DNA of 64,000 bases from Yeosuana sp043876835. Its GTDB lineage: Bacteria > Bacteroidota > Bacteroidia > Flavobacteriales > Flavobacteriaceae. The stretch covers positions 124,001-188,000 of the forward strand of contig NZ_JBAWJZ010000004.1 in assembly GCF_043876835.1 (NCBI RefSeq). Reading direction: 5' to 3'. The position numbers and the translations under genes are program-made. Positions 26,640 through 34,607 of the stretch are shown here, one piece after another. A model generated the notes under the pieces. That model was not told where the DNA came from and did no database searches. It saw nothing but the letters and a program-made list of their open reading frames with translations. Numbering within the stretch: the first letter of the stretch is position 1; each line of letters starts with the position of its first letter.

Positions 26640-27395
26640 ATGGAACATTTAGAGTTATTTTTAAAATCAATCTTTATAGATAACATGGTTTTTGCAACAT
26701 TCCTTGGAATGTGTTCTTTCCTTGCCGTATCTAAAAAAGTATCAACAGCAGTTGGACTTGGTGCGGCTGTTATATTTGTAATGCTTATTACAGTACCTTT
26801 AAACTGGTTATTAGATCATTATCTATTACAACCAGGTGCTTTAGCTTGGTTAGGTGAAGAATATGCAGATTATGATTTAAGTTTCTTATCATTCATCATG
26901 TTTATTGCTACCATAGCAACGATGGTACAATTGGTTGAAATTGTGGTTGAGAAATTTTCCCCGGCATTATACAACTCATTAGGTATTTTCTTGCCTCTTA
27001 TAGCAGTAAACTGCGCCATTTTAGGAGGTTCTTTGTTTATGCAATCAAGAGAGATTCCTACATTAGGATTGGCAACTGTTTATGGAATAGGTTCGGGAAT
27101 TGGTTGGTTTTTAGCAATTCTATCTATTGCAGCTATTCGTGAAAAAATTAGATATTCAAATGTTCCTGCTCCATTAAGAGGTTTAGGAATCACTTTTATT
27201 ATCACAGGTTTAATGGCTATTGGTTTTATGAGTTTTGGAGGTATGTTAACTGGTGGAGATGAAAAACCGAAAGAAGAGCATAAAACTGAAATGACAAAAC
27301 AAGAAAACAACACTATTCCTTCAAATGAAGTTGAAAATTCAGAAGTTAAAAAGAAAGAAAAAGTGTTAGCTAACAACATAAAAGTAAATGAGTAA
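26640..27395 (+). CDS. nqrE: Na+-translocating NADH:quinone reductase subunit E with charged C-terminal tail
   Basis: The protein has 251 residues. The first 205 or so match NqrE, with six helices, FLGMCSFLAVSKKV and LIAVNCAILGGSLFM holding the Cys pair for the iron centre. The remaining 45 residues (from GGDEKPKEEHKTEM) are charged and low in hydrophobicity; NqrE of Vibrio ends before this point. It overlaps nqrF by eight bases. The nqrD to nqrE gap of 58 bases is the largest in the operon. Confidence 0.95.
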   Translation: MEHLELFLKSIFIDNMVFATFLGMCSFLAVSKKVSTAVGLGAAVIFVMLITVPLNWLLDHYLLQPGALAWLGEEYADYDLSFLSFIMFIATIATMVQLVEIVVEKFSPALYNSLGIFLPLIAVNCAILGGSLFMQSREIPTLGLATVYGIGSGIGWFLAILSIAAIREKIRYSNVPAPLRGLGITFIITGLMAIGFMSFGGMLTGGDEKPKEEHKTEMTKQENNTIPSNEVENSEVKKKEKVLANNIKVNE

Positions 27396-28704
27396 TATGA
27401 TTTTAGCAGCAGGTACATTAGGAACGATATTAGCAACTGTAACCGTATTTTTAGTTATTACTATTTTATTGGTAGTATTGCTTTTAGTTGTAAAACAAAA
27501 ACTATCACCTTCAGGTCCGGTAAAAATTACTATCAATGGTGAAAAGGTAATTGAAGTTGCCTCAGGAGGTTCTTTGTTATCAACATTAGGAAATCAAAAA
27601 ATATTTTTGCCGTCAGCATGTGGTGGTGGTGGAACGTGTCTTCAATGTGAATGTCATGTACTGTCAGGTGGAGGTGAAGCACTCCCAACAGAAACACCTC
27701 ATTTTACAAGAAAGGAATTACAAGAAGGAGCTCGTTTAGGTTGTCAAGTAAAAGTAAAACAAGACATGAATATTACGATTCCAGAAGAAGTTTTTGGCAT
27801 TAAAAAATGGGAAGGAACTGTGGTTAGAAATTACAATGTGGCATCATTTATCAAAGAATTTGTTGTAGAAATTCCTGAAGCTATGAACTATAAAGCTGGT
27901 GGGTATATTCAAATTGAAATACCACCATGTGAAGTAAAGTTTGTCGACATGGATATTACAGCACATCCAGAAGAACACGAAACCCCAGATAAATTTCAAG
28001 CTGAATGGGACAAGTTTAAACTTTGGGACTTGGTAATGAAAAATACTGATACTGTAGAAAGAGCCTATTCAATGGCTTCTTATCCAGCTGAAGGTAGAGA
28101 AATTATGTTAAACGTGCGTATAGCAACACCTCCTTTTGATAGAGCTAAAGGCGGGTGGATGGATGTTAATCCTGGAATTGCATCGTCTTATATTTTCTCA
28201 AGAAAAAAAGGAGATAAAGTAACTATTTCTGGTCCTTACGGAGAATTTTTCATTAATGAATCTAATGCTGAAATGTTGTATGTTGGTGGTGGAGCAGGTA
28301 TGGCACCGATGCGTTCTCACTTGTATCATTTATTTAAAACATTGAAAACTGGTAGAAAAGTTACCTATTGGTATGGTGGACGTTCTAAACGTGAATTGTT
28401 CTATTTAGATCATTTTAAAGATTTAGAAAAAGACTTTCCAAACTTTAAATTCTATTTGGCTCTTTCTGAGCCAATGCCAGAAGATAACTGGAAAGTAAAA
28501 GAAAATATTGATGCTCCTGGTGATGGATTTGTTGGATTTATTCACAATTGTGTTATAGATAATTATTTAAGCAAACATGAGTCGCCAGAAGATATTGAAT
28601 TGTATTTCTGTGGACCACCATTAATGAACCAAGCCGTTCAAAAGATGGGTGAAGATTTTGGTCTTGCCGAAGAGAATATCAGATTTGATGATTTTGGAGG
28701 ATAA
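27388..28704 (+). CDS. nqrF: Na+-translocating NADH:quinone reductase subunit F
   Basis: The 438-residue protein is the NADH-oxidising entry subunit. One N-terminal helix is followed by a 2Fe-2S domain with C78, C84, C87 and C119 (ACGGGGTCLQC, CX5CX2C), an FAD domain (RAYSMASYPAEG) and an NADH domain (YVGGGAGMAPMRSH, YGGRSKREL, YFCGPPLMNQA). It ends with the conserved RFDDFGG. A strong terminator follows the operon. Confidence 0.97.
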   Translation: MSNMILAAGTLGTILATVTVFLVITILLVVLLLVVKQKLSPSGPVKITINGEKVIEVASGGSLLSTLGNQKIFLPSACGGGGTCLQCECHVLSGGGEALPTETPHFTRKELQEGARLGCQVKVKQDMNITIPEEVFGIKKWEGTVVRNYNVASFIKEFVVEIPEAMNYKAGGYIQIEIPPCEVKFVDMDITAHPEEHETPDKFQAEWDKFKLWDLVMKNTDTVERAYSMASYPAEGREIMLNVRIATPPFDRAKGGWMDVNPGIASSYIFSRKKGDKVTISGPYGEFFINESNAEMLYVGGGAGMAPMRSHLYHLFKTLKTGRKVTYWYGGRSKRELFYLDHFKDLEKDFPNFKFYLALSEPMPEDNWKVKENIDAPGDGFVGFIHNCVIDNYLSKHESPEDIELYFCGPPLMNQAVQKMGEDFGLAEENIRFDDFGG

Positions 28705-28717
28705 ATAAAATCACAGT

Positions 28718-28754
28718 AATAAAAAAGCCAACTTTGTGAGTTGGCTTTTTTATT
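28718..28754 (+). terminator. Terminator of the nqr operon
   Basis: A 16-bp stem AATAAAAAAGCCAACT with AGTTGGCTTTTTTATT and a 5-base loop, 14 bases after the nqrF stop. Confidence 0.92.
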
Positions 28755-28815
28755 AAATACAAGTTTTATCTAAGTACTGTAATGAAAAGAATTTTTAAAA
28801 TAAATTATGTATTTA

Positions 28816-29151
28816 TCAATAGATTATGTTATCTAATATTCTATTTAGATTTTGCTCCATCATTCCAAACTTGTTGTCGGCAAGAAAAATTTCATTGATT
28901 TCTTTATGAATATTTGAAAGTTCAGTTTGGTTATATTTATGTAAATGTATGTTAGCGTCTATTTTTTCAAAGCTATCTTCTTCAGTGTCTTTAGTAAATT
29001 CATTGTATATTTTTCTAAAGGTTTTCTTGTCTACTTTAGATTTTATTAAGTTAATTTCTTCTTTGCTTTCAACCGAATCAGCATTTGCACAAAGAAGTAA
29101 AATATAAATTTGAAGTTCTGTTTTTGTCCATGTGTTTGCTTCCGATTTCAT
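28816..29151 (-). CDS. Small TerB-like helical protein, function unknown
   Basis: The 111-residue soluble protein is helical. LQIYILLLCANADSVESKEE resembles the first helix pair of the TerB (tellurite-resistance/COG3793) fold, with acidic residues that could bind metal. Similar small TerB-like proteins are common and their role is unknown. It stands alone between the nqr terminator and a 318-base gap. Confidence 0.65.
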   Translation of the reverse strand: MKSEANTWTKTELQIYILLLCANADSVESKEEINLIKSKVDKKTFRKIYNEFTKDTEEDSFEKIDANIHLHKYNQTELSNIHKEINEIFLADNKFGMMEQNLNRILDNIIY

Positions 29152-29469
29152 AATTTTTTGGTTGGTTTAAATTTATTTTTCATTTTTTTTGCTAGGTTAG
29201 TATCTGGTATATCAACTAAGAATACCTAATATCAAGAGCAAATTCTGTTTTCGAGATATTTAAGCTTGATTATATTTCCCCTTTTTTATAAATTTTTAAA
29301 AATGATTGTGTAGTTTTATCATGTACTTATTGTTGCTTATAAGTAAATGAAGTTTATAAAGTAGATTGGGTTGGTTTTAATCTGTTTAATTTTAATTGTT
29401 ACTATAACAGATTGGTTTTAAAGGTAAACAAAATTTTAATTTAATCAATATATGCATTAATTTTGTAAT
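29152..29469. other. 318-base gene-free stretch with an 8-bp inverted repeat
   Basis: No coding frame of interest is seen. AATCTGTT (29379-29386) and AACAGATT (29406-29413) form a loop of 19 bases, each flanked by a GGTTTTA-like sequence. The right end carries the -7-like box of the next gene. Confidence 0.4.
29458..29465 (+). promoter_or_regulatory. -7-like box placing the start codon at +1
   Basis: TAATTTTG fits TAnnTTTG and ends only five bases before the ATG at 29470. If used, the mRNA would be leaderless or nearly so. Confidence 0.35.
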
Positions 29470-29847
29470 ATGCGTAAACCTCTCACTAAGCAAGAATTAC
29501 ATAATTTGGCAATGAACCATGTTGGAAAAGACTTAGAACAACGTGGTTTTGAATTTATAGCTATAAACAGTAAGCTTAAAAAGCATCCGCAGTTTGTTTG
29601 TATTGACAAAAATAATCAGTATTTTTTCGTAATAGTAAGAGCTATTTTGTTGCCAGAAAACCCAAATAATTATGATGTGATTTGGATGGAATCCTTTAAA
29701 AAGCATGCCAGGGAAAAGCATGCAAAAGTACTATATGCAGGTGTTGGTTTATCAAATATTGAAGATAATTCGTTGCCTATATTTTTAAACGAAGATTACT
29801 TGATTGAATATAATGGCATTCAAGTATTAGAAACCAATTTTAATTAA
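29470..29847 (+). CDS. Small conserved protein next to apbE, function unknown
   Basis: The 125-residue soluble protein has the pattern GKDLEQRGFEFIAINSK...FVCID...YFFVIVRA. I recall that similar flavobacterial genes are labelled as an NqrF-like subunit, but no flavin or Fe-S motif is present. The spacing hints at a worn-down PD-(D/E)XK fold like YraN, with the catalytic Glu-x-Lys replaced by a V-x-R. This is weak inference. It starts 11 bases upstream of apbE, probably in one operon. Confidence 0.55.
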   Translation: MRKPLTKQELHNLAMNHVGKDLEQRGFEFIAINSKLKKHPQFVCIDKNNQYFFVIVRAILLPENPNNYDVIWMESFKKHAREKHAKVLYAGVGLSNIEDNSLPIFLNEDYLIEYNGIQVLETNFN

Positions 29848-29857
29848 TAGCAACATT

Positions 29858-30841
29858 ATGAAAAGATATGTTTTAGGGATTTTATTTTGTTTTTTACTGG
29901 TTTCTTGTAAGCAAATAGATAACACCAAAATTAATGGGTTAGTTTTTGGAACATCGTACTCTATTCAATATTACTCAGAACAGCAGCAAGATTTTCAAAA
30001 TAAAATTGATAGTTTATTCACTGTTATTAATAAATCAATGTCAACCTATATGGAAGATTCAGATATTTCAAAACTTAACAGAAATGAATCAAACATTATA
30101 GATAAGCATTTTCAAAAGGTTTTTGAAGCTTCAAAAGATATTTATACAAAAACCGAAGGTGCTTTTGACCCAACAATTGGAAATTTAGTGAATGCATGGG
30201 ATTTTGGTCCTGAAGGAAATATTGTTAAACTGGATAGCTTGAAAATAGATAGTTTAATGGTTTCCGTTGGACTAAATAAAGTTCATAGAGAAGGCAATAG
30301 AATTATAAAAGAAAACCCAAATACGTTTATTGATTTTAATGCCATAGCAAAAGGTTATGGTGTGGATGTAATTTCAGAGTTTTTGGAACAGCAAAATATT
30401 GAAAATTATATAGTAGAAATTGGTGGAGAAATAAGAACCAAAGGCATTAATATAGAAAAGAATAAACCTTGGAAAGTAGGTGTTGAAATGCCTCATTTTG
30501 ATGGCACACAATCAATCATAAGAGCAATTTCTGTAACTGATGAAGCTATGGCAACATCAGGAACATACAGAAAATTTAAGATTGATGCCAACGGAAACAG
30601 ATATTCGCATATTATAGATACCAAAACAGGTTATCCAAGCAAAACTAATTTATTAAGTATTTCTGTTATGGCTTCAAATTGCATGACTGCCGATGCTTAT
30701 GCAACTGCTTTTAAAGCCATGGGAATTGAAAAAGTTAAAGCCTTTTTAGAAAACCATAAGGAGCTTAAAGTGTTCTTGATTTTTGAAAATGATAAAAATG
30801 AATTGGAAACGATGGGTTTAAATGGTTTTCCTGAGTTTTAA
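29858..30841 (+). CDS. apbE: FAD:protein FMN transferase ApbE (lipoprotein)
   Basis: The 327-residue precursor has a lipoprotein signal with the lipobox LLVSC (C17). Family motifs are GTSYSIQYY, DPTIGNLVNAW, DFNAIAKGYGVDVI, YIVEIGGEIRTKG and HIIDTKTGYPSK, then MTADAYATAFKAMG. It moves FMN from FAD onto Thr of NqrB and NqrC in the periplasm, which explains its place after the nqr operon. It overlaps the minus-strand methyltransferase tail by four bases. Confidence 0.95.
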   Translation: MKRYVLGILFCFLLVSCKQIDNTKINGLVFGTSYSIQYYSEQQQDFQNKIDSLFTVINKSMSTYMEDSDISKLNRNESNIIDKHFQKVFEASKDIYTKTEGAFDPTIGNLVNAWDFGPEGNIVKLDSLKIDSLMVSVGLNKVHREGNRIIKENPNTFIDFNAIAKGYGVDVISEFLEQQNIENYIVEIGGEIRTKGINIEKNKPWKVGVEMPHFDGTQSIIRAISVTDEAMATSGTYRKFKIDANGNRYSHIIDTKTGYPSKTNLLSISVMASNCMTADAYATAFKAMGIEKVKAFLENHKELKVFLIFENDKNELETMGLNGFPEF

Positions 30842-31608
30842 ATTTTAAAAACAACAGGAATAATTTCCCCTTTGGCTAAACAATATTTAGTAATTGCTTC
30901 ATCAGATAAAGTAGTGGTGGTATAATCTACTTCTTCAACTTTAAAACCTATTGAACGAAGCTTGTTAAAATAATCACGGCCATAAACCCGAACATGGTCA
31001 TATTGTCCAAAAATTTTAGCGCGTTCTTTTTTATCTGTAATGTTGTTGTCTTCAAAAGTAAATGCTCTATTTAAATCCTGAGGAATTTGGAATACCCCAA
31101 AACCACCTGGTTTTAATACCCTGTAAAGTTCTTGCATAGCTTTAGTATCGTCTGGAATATGCTCTAAAACATGGTTGCAAAGAATAACATCAAATTCGTT
31201 ATCCTTAAAAGGTAAATTACAGATATCTGCTTTTACATCGGCTAATGGTGAGTTTAAATCGGTAGTCACATAATCCAGATTTTTCATATTTCTGAATCGT
31301 TTGTAAAAAGCTTGTTCTGGCGCAAAATGGAGAACTTTGTGCTTAGCTGTGAAAAAATCAGTTTCATTTTTTAAATACAACCATAATAATCTGTGTCGCT
31401 CTAAAGAAAGGGTAGAAGGCGATAATACATTGTCTCGCTGCTTGCCATAGCCATAAGGTAAAAAGCTTTTAAAATTTTTACCATCAATAGGGTCAGTATA
31501 TGTTTCACCTTTTAAAAAAACCTCTAAAAAAGGCCTAATAGTATAACTTAATCGAATCAAGAAAGGTCTAGGCAGGAAGTTAAGTATGAATTTGAAGAGT
31601 TTTTTCAA
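30838..31608 (-). CDS. Class I SAM-dependent methyltransferase
   Basis: The 256-residue protein has a Methyltransf_11-type core: VLHFAPEQAFYKRF as motif I region, VTTDLNSPLADVKADICNL, then ILCNHVLEHIPDDTKAMQEL and YRVLKPGGFGVFQIP. The first 30 residues are basic and hydrophobic, so membrane association is possible. The substrate is unknown. It is third in the map-cupin-methyltransferase run and converges on apbE. Confidence 0.85.
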   Translation of the reverse strand: MKKLFKFILNFLPRPFLIRLSYTIRPFLEVFLKGETYTDPIDGKNFKSFLPYGYGKQRDNVLSPSTLSLERHRLLWLYLKNETDFFTAKHKVLHFAPEQAFYKRFRNMKNLDYVTTDLNSPLADVKADICNLPFKDNEFDVILCNHVLEHIPDDTKAMQELYRVLKPGGFGVFQIPQDLNRAFTFEDNNITDKKERAKIFGQYDHVRVYGRDYFNKLRSIGFKVEEVDYTTTTLSDEAITKYCLAKGEIIPVVFKI

Positions 31609-31614
31609 AAGTGA

Positions 31615-31932
31615 TTATTTATAATCTTCCCTAACAGGGCAGAAAATATCTGTTACTTTACAATCTGTTAAGGCACGAGCACTGTGTACTACGTTTGAAG
31701 GAATTAAAGTAATGATTCCTGGTTCTAAAATTTGTGTTACACCATTAATGGTCATTTCAAGTTTACCTTCTGTAACTTGTGTGGTTTGTTCATGAAAATG
31801 AGAATGAGCTGGTAAAATGGCTCCTTTTTTAATGTCAACAAAACCTATGGTCATGAAATCTGTATGAAAATAGCGTCCTTTTAACCCGTTTGCAAGTTCA
31901 AGTTCTTTAATTTCTGAAATGATTTTTTTCAT
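31615..31932 (-). CDS. Cupin-domain protein
   Basis: The 105-residue protein is a single cupin barrel. The first motif includes LPAHSHFHEQTTQVTEGKLE with His and Glu metal-ligand candidates; the second is GIITLIPSNVVHSARAL. Such small cupins bind metals or act as isomerases or regulators. It lies three bases after map and six bases before the methyltransferase gene, so it is an operon member. Confidence 0.85.
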   Translation of the reverse strand: MKKIISEIKELELANGLKGRYFHTDFMTIGFVDIKKGAILPAHSHFHEQTTQVTEGKLEMTINGVTQILEPGIITLIPSNVVHSARALTDCKVTDIFCPVREDYK

Positions 31933-31935
31933 GGT

Positions 31936-32754
31936 TTATAAAACTAATGCTTTTTGTCTAAATTCATCTTCTTCGTTGCTTTCTATTCCTAAAGCATCAT
32001 AAATGTAAGCAAAGGTAGAAAGCAATTCAGGTTTTCCATCAACAATGGCAACATCGTGTTCAAAATGAGCACTTGGTTTATTGTCTAAAGTTGTAATGGT
32101 CCATCCATCTCTGTGTTGTTTAATTCGGTGAGTTCCTAAATTTATCATTGGCTCGATGGCAACAACCATCCCTTCTATAAACATTTTTCCTCTACCACGT
32201 TTTCCATAGTTTGGCATTTCAGGATCTTCATGCATTTTTTTGCCTAAACCATGTCCAACCAATTCTCTAACAACACCGTAACCATGGTCCTCACAATATT
32301 TTTGGATGGCATAACCAACATCTCCTACACGGTTATTGATTTTAAATTCTCTAATGCCTATGTATAATGATTCTTTGGTAACTTGAAGTAATTTTTCGGT
32401 TTCAGGAGCAATTTCTCCAATAGCAAATGTATAAGCGTGGTCTCCATAAAAGCCATTTTTAAGAGCGCCACAATCAATTGAAATGATATCGCCTTCAACC
32501 AAAGGTTTGTCATTTGGAATGCCATGAACCACTTGTGAATTTGGGCTCATACACAACGTATTTGGGAAATCGTACATTCCTAAAAAACCTGGATAGGCTC
32601 CTTCGCTTCTAATATATTCTTCAGCTATTTTATCTAGTTGAAGAGTTGTTACGCCTGGTTTTATCTCTTTGGCAAGAATGCCTAAAGTTTTAGAAACAAT
32701 TAAAGCACTTTCACGCATCAATTCAATTTCTTTTCTTGTTTTAGTAATAATCAT
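31936..32754 (-). CDS. map: Type I methionine aminopeptidase
   Basis: The 272-residue protein has all metal-binding features of MAP: SQVVHGIPND, IISIDCGALKNGFYGDHAYTF, LVGHGLGKKMHEDPEMPNYG and AIEPMINLG. It removes the initiator Met from nascent proteins with a dinuclear metal centre. It lacks the N-terminal zinc-finger extension. It is the first gene of a three-gene run. Confidence 0.96.
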   Translation of the reverse strand: MIITKTRKEIELMRESALIVSKTLGILAKEIKPGVTTLQLDKIAEEYIRSEGAYPGFLGMYDFPNTLCMSPNSQVVHGIPNDKPLVEGDIISIDCGALKNGFYGDHAYTFAIGEIAPETEKLLQVTKESLYIGIREFKINNRVGDVGYAIQKYCEDHGYGVVRELVGHGLGKKMHEDPEMPNYGKRGRGKMFIEGMVVAIEPMINLGTHRIKQHRDGWTITTLDNKPSAHFEHDVAIVDGKPELLSTFAYIYDALGIESNEEDEFRQKALVL

Positions 32755-32771
32755 GCTTTATAAAATATTGG

Positions 32772-32779
32772 CAAAGATA
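32772..32779 (-). promoter_or_regulatory. Probable -7 box of map
   Basis: Minus-strand TATCTTTG fits TAnnTTTG, 18 bases before the start. Confidence 0.5.
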
Positions 32780-32849
32780 CTCAAAATTAATTTTTTATTG
32801 TTTTTATACTACTATGACTTTGGACAGTTTTTAGAATTTCTTTTATCTT

Positions 32850-32857
32850 TAATTTTG
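32850..32857 (+). promoter_or_regulatory. Probable -7 box of the CoA-transferase gene
   Basis: TAATTTTG fits TAnnTTTG and ends 20 bases before the ATG at 32877. Confidence 0.45.
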
Positions 32858-32876
32858 TTGCTAAATACCAATAGTA

Positions 32877-34142
32877 ATGTATAAAATCGTTAAAGCAGAA
32901 GAGGCTGTAAAAGCTATTAAATCAAATGATAGGGTTTATGTTCAAGCTGCTGCAGCTGCACCTCAACTGTTAATTAATGCTATGACTCAACGACACGAAG
33001 AGTTGAGAAATGTTGAGGTTTGTCATTTACATATTGAAGGAAATGCACCTTACGCAAATCCTGAATTGAGAGATAGTTTTCATGTTAATTCTTTTTTTGT
33101 AGGCAATAATGTTCGTCATACATTGGCAGCAGGAAACGGTTCGTACACGCCAGTGTTTTTAAGTGAATTGCCCTTATTGTTTAAAAGGAACATTTTACCG
33201 CTTGATGTGGCTTTAATTCATGTTTCAGTGCCAGATAAGCATGGGTATTGTTCTTTAGGCGTTTCGATTGAAGCTACTTTGGCAGCTATAGAAAATGCTA
33301 AAATTGTTATAGCTCAAATCAATCCTCAAATGCCAAGAACCCATGGCGATGGAATTATTCATTACAAAGAAATAGACTTGTTTGTTGAATGTGATACGCC
33401 CATACCAACTCATGATATGCCTGTTTCAACTGAGCTTGAAAATAAAATTGGCGATTATGTTGCCAGTTTAATTGAAGACAGAAGCACACTTCAAATGGGT
33501 GTTGGAGTGATTCCTAATGCTGTATTATCTCGTCTTTCAAATCATAAAGATTTAGGGTTGCACACCGAAATGTTTTCTGATGGGGTTATTGATCTTATTT
33601 TGAAAAATGTTATTAATGGCAATTATAAAAAAGTGAATCCAGGGCGTGCATTAGCTACATTTTTAATGGGTTCAAAACGTTTGTATGATTATGTAGATGA
33701 TAACCCTTTTGTTGAGTTAAGAGCATCCGATTATGTGAATGACATATCAATTATTAAACAAAACCCTAGAATGGTTGCCATAAATTCTGCTATAGAAGTA
33801 GATTTAACAGGACAAGTCTGTGCCGATTCAATGGGTTCAAAAATATATTCTGGCGTAGGGGGTCAAATGGATTTTATACGAGGAGCCTCTTTAAGTGAAG
33901 GAGGAAAAGCAATTATAGCATTGCCATCTATAACCAAATCTGGAATCAGTAGAATTGTACCTTCTTTAAAATCGGGTGCAGGAATTGTTACTACTCGGGC
34001 ACATGTTCATTATATCATTACAGAATATGGAATTGCTAATTTGTATGGTAAAACTATAAAAGATAGAGTGAAAGCTTTAGTGAACATTGCACACCCAGAT
34101 CATAGAGAAAGTATTGAAAGAGCTTATTTTGAATTGATTTGA
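32877..34142 (+). CDS. Acetyl-CoA hydrolase/CoA-transferase family protein
   Basis: The 421-residue protein has family motifs: NAMTQRHEELRNVEV, PDKHGYCSLGVSIEA, GGQMDFIRGASLSEGGKAI and a C-terminal TEYGIANLYGKT. The catalytic Glu is in INSAIEVDLTGQV. It resembles 4-hydroxybutyrate or acetate CoA-transferases, which move CoA between acyl groups. The precise acyl substrate is not readable. Its stop abuts the stop of the minus-strand HAD gene. Confidence 0.88.
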   Translation: MYKIVKAEEAVKAIKSNDRVYVQAAAAAPQLLINAMTQRHEELRNVEVCHLHIEGNAPYANPELRDSFHVNSFFVGNNVRHTLAAGNGSYTPVFLSELPLLFKRNILPLDVALIHVSVPDKHGYCSLGVSIEATLAAIENAKIVIAQINPQMPRTHGDGIIHYKEIDLFVECDTPIPTHDMPVSTELENKIGDYVASLIEDRSTLQMGVGVIPNAVLSRLSNHKDLGLHTEMFSDGVIDLILKNVINGNYKKVNPGRALATFLMGSKRLYDYVDDNPFVELRASDYVNDISIIKQNPRMVAINSAIEVDLTGQVCADSMGSKIYSGVGGQMDFIRGASLSEGGKAIIALPSITKSGISRIVPSLKSGAGIVTTRAHVHYIITEYGIANLYGKTIKDRVKALVNIAHPDHRESIERAYFELI

Positions 34143-34553
34143 TTATTTAAAAAAATTAAAAAAACTTTTCTTTTTGTTTTCTTTTGGAAGATTTTCGGTT
34201 GAGCCAATAAGCATTTGATATATTTCTCCCCAACCTATAAAACCTCCAACATTTCTGTCATCGATAAATAAATCTGCATGGATTTTTCTACTCATGTTAT
34301 GGTCAAATTGTTCTTCAGGAAAACTACTGTTTACTGCATAAAAAAAGACGCCGTTATCATTACAAAATTTAACGGCATCTTCTAGTTTATCTCCATACCT
34401 ATAGGTCCATAAAATAAGTCTATGGCCATTTTCCTGTAGTTTTTTTAAAGTTTCAAAAGCAAAAATTATTGGCTTTCCAATACTAGGATAAGCATCTTCA
34501 ACAATGGTTCCATCAAAATCAACAGCAATAATAAGCTTATCGTTTAAATTCAT
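34143..34553 (-). CDS. HAD-like phosphatase, small
   Basis: The 136-residue protein shows HAD motif I VDFDGTIVEDAYP, motif II LILWTYR and motif IV-like DLFIDDRNVGGF. The cap is minimal. It is of the short BT0820-like type seen in Bacteroidetes. The substrate is unknown; the C-terminus is basic (KENKKKSFFNFFK). Confidence 0.8.
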   Translation of the reverse strand: MNLNDKLIIAVDFDGTIVEDAYPSIGKPIIFAFETLKKLQENGHRLILWTYRYGDKLEDAVKFCNDNGVFFYAVNSSFPEEQFDHNMSRKIHADLFIDDRNVGGFIGWGEIYQMLIGSTENLPKENKKKSFFNFFK

Positions 34554-34607
34554 TGAAAATTTACATTTGGTTGATGTAAATGTACAATAATTTTTTTTTG
34601 ATGTATT

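Noticed and set aside
29470..29847. NqrF-like subunit naming
   Set aside because: No Fe-S, FAD or NADH motif; the true nqrF is at 27388-28704.
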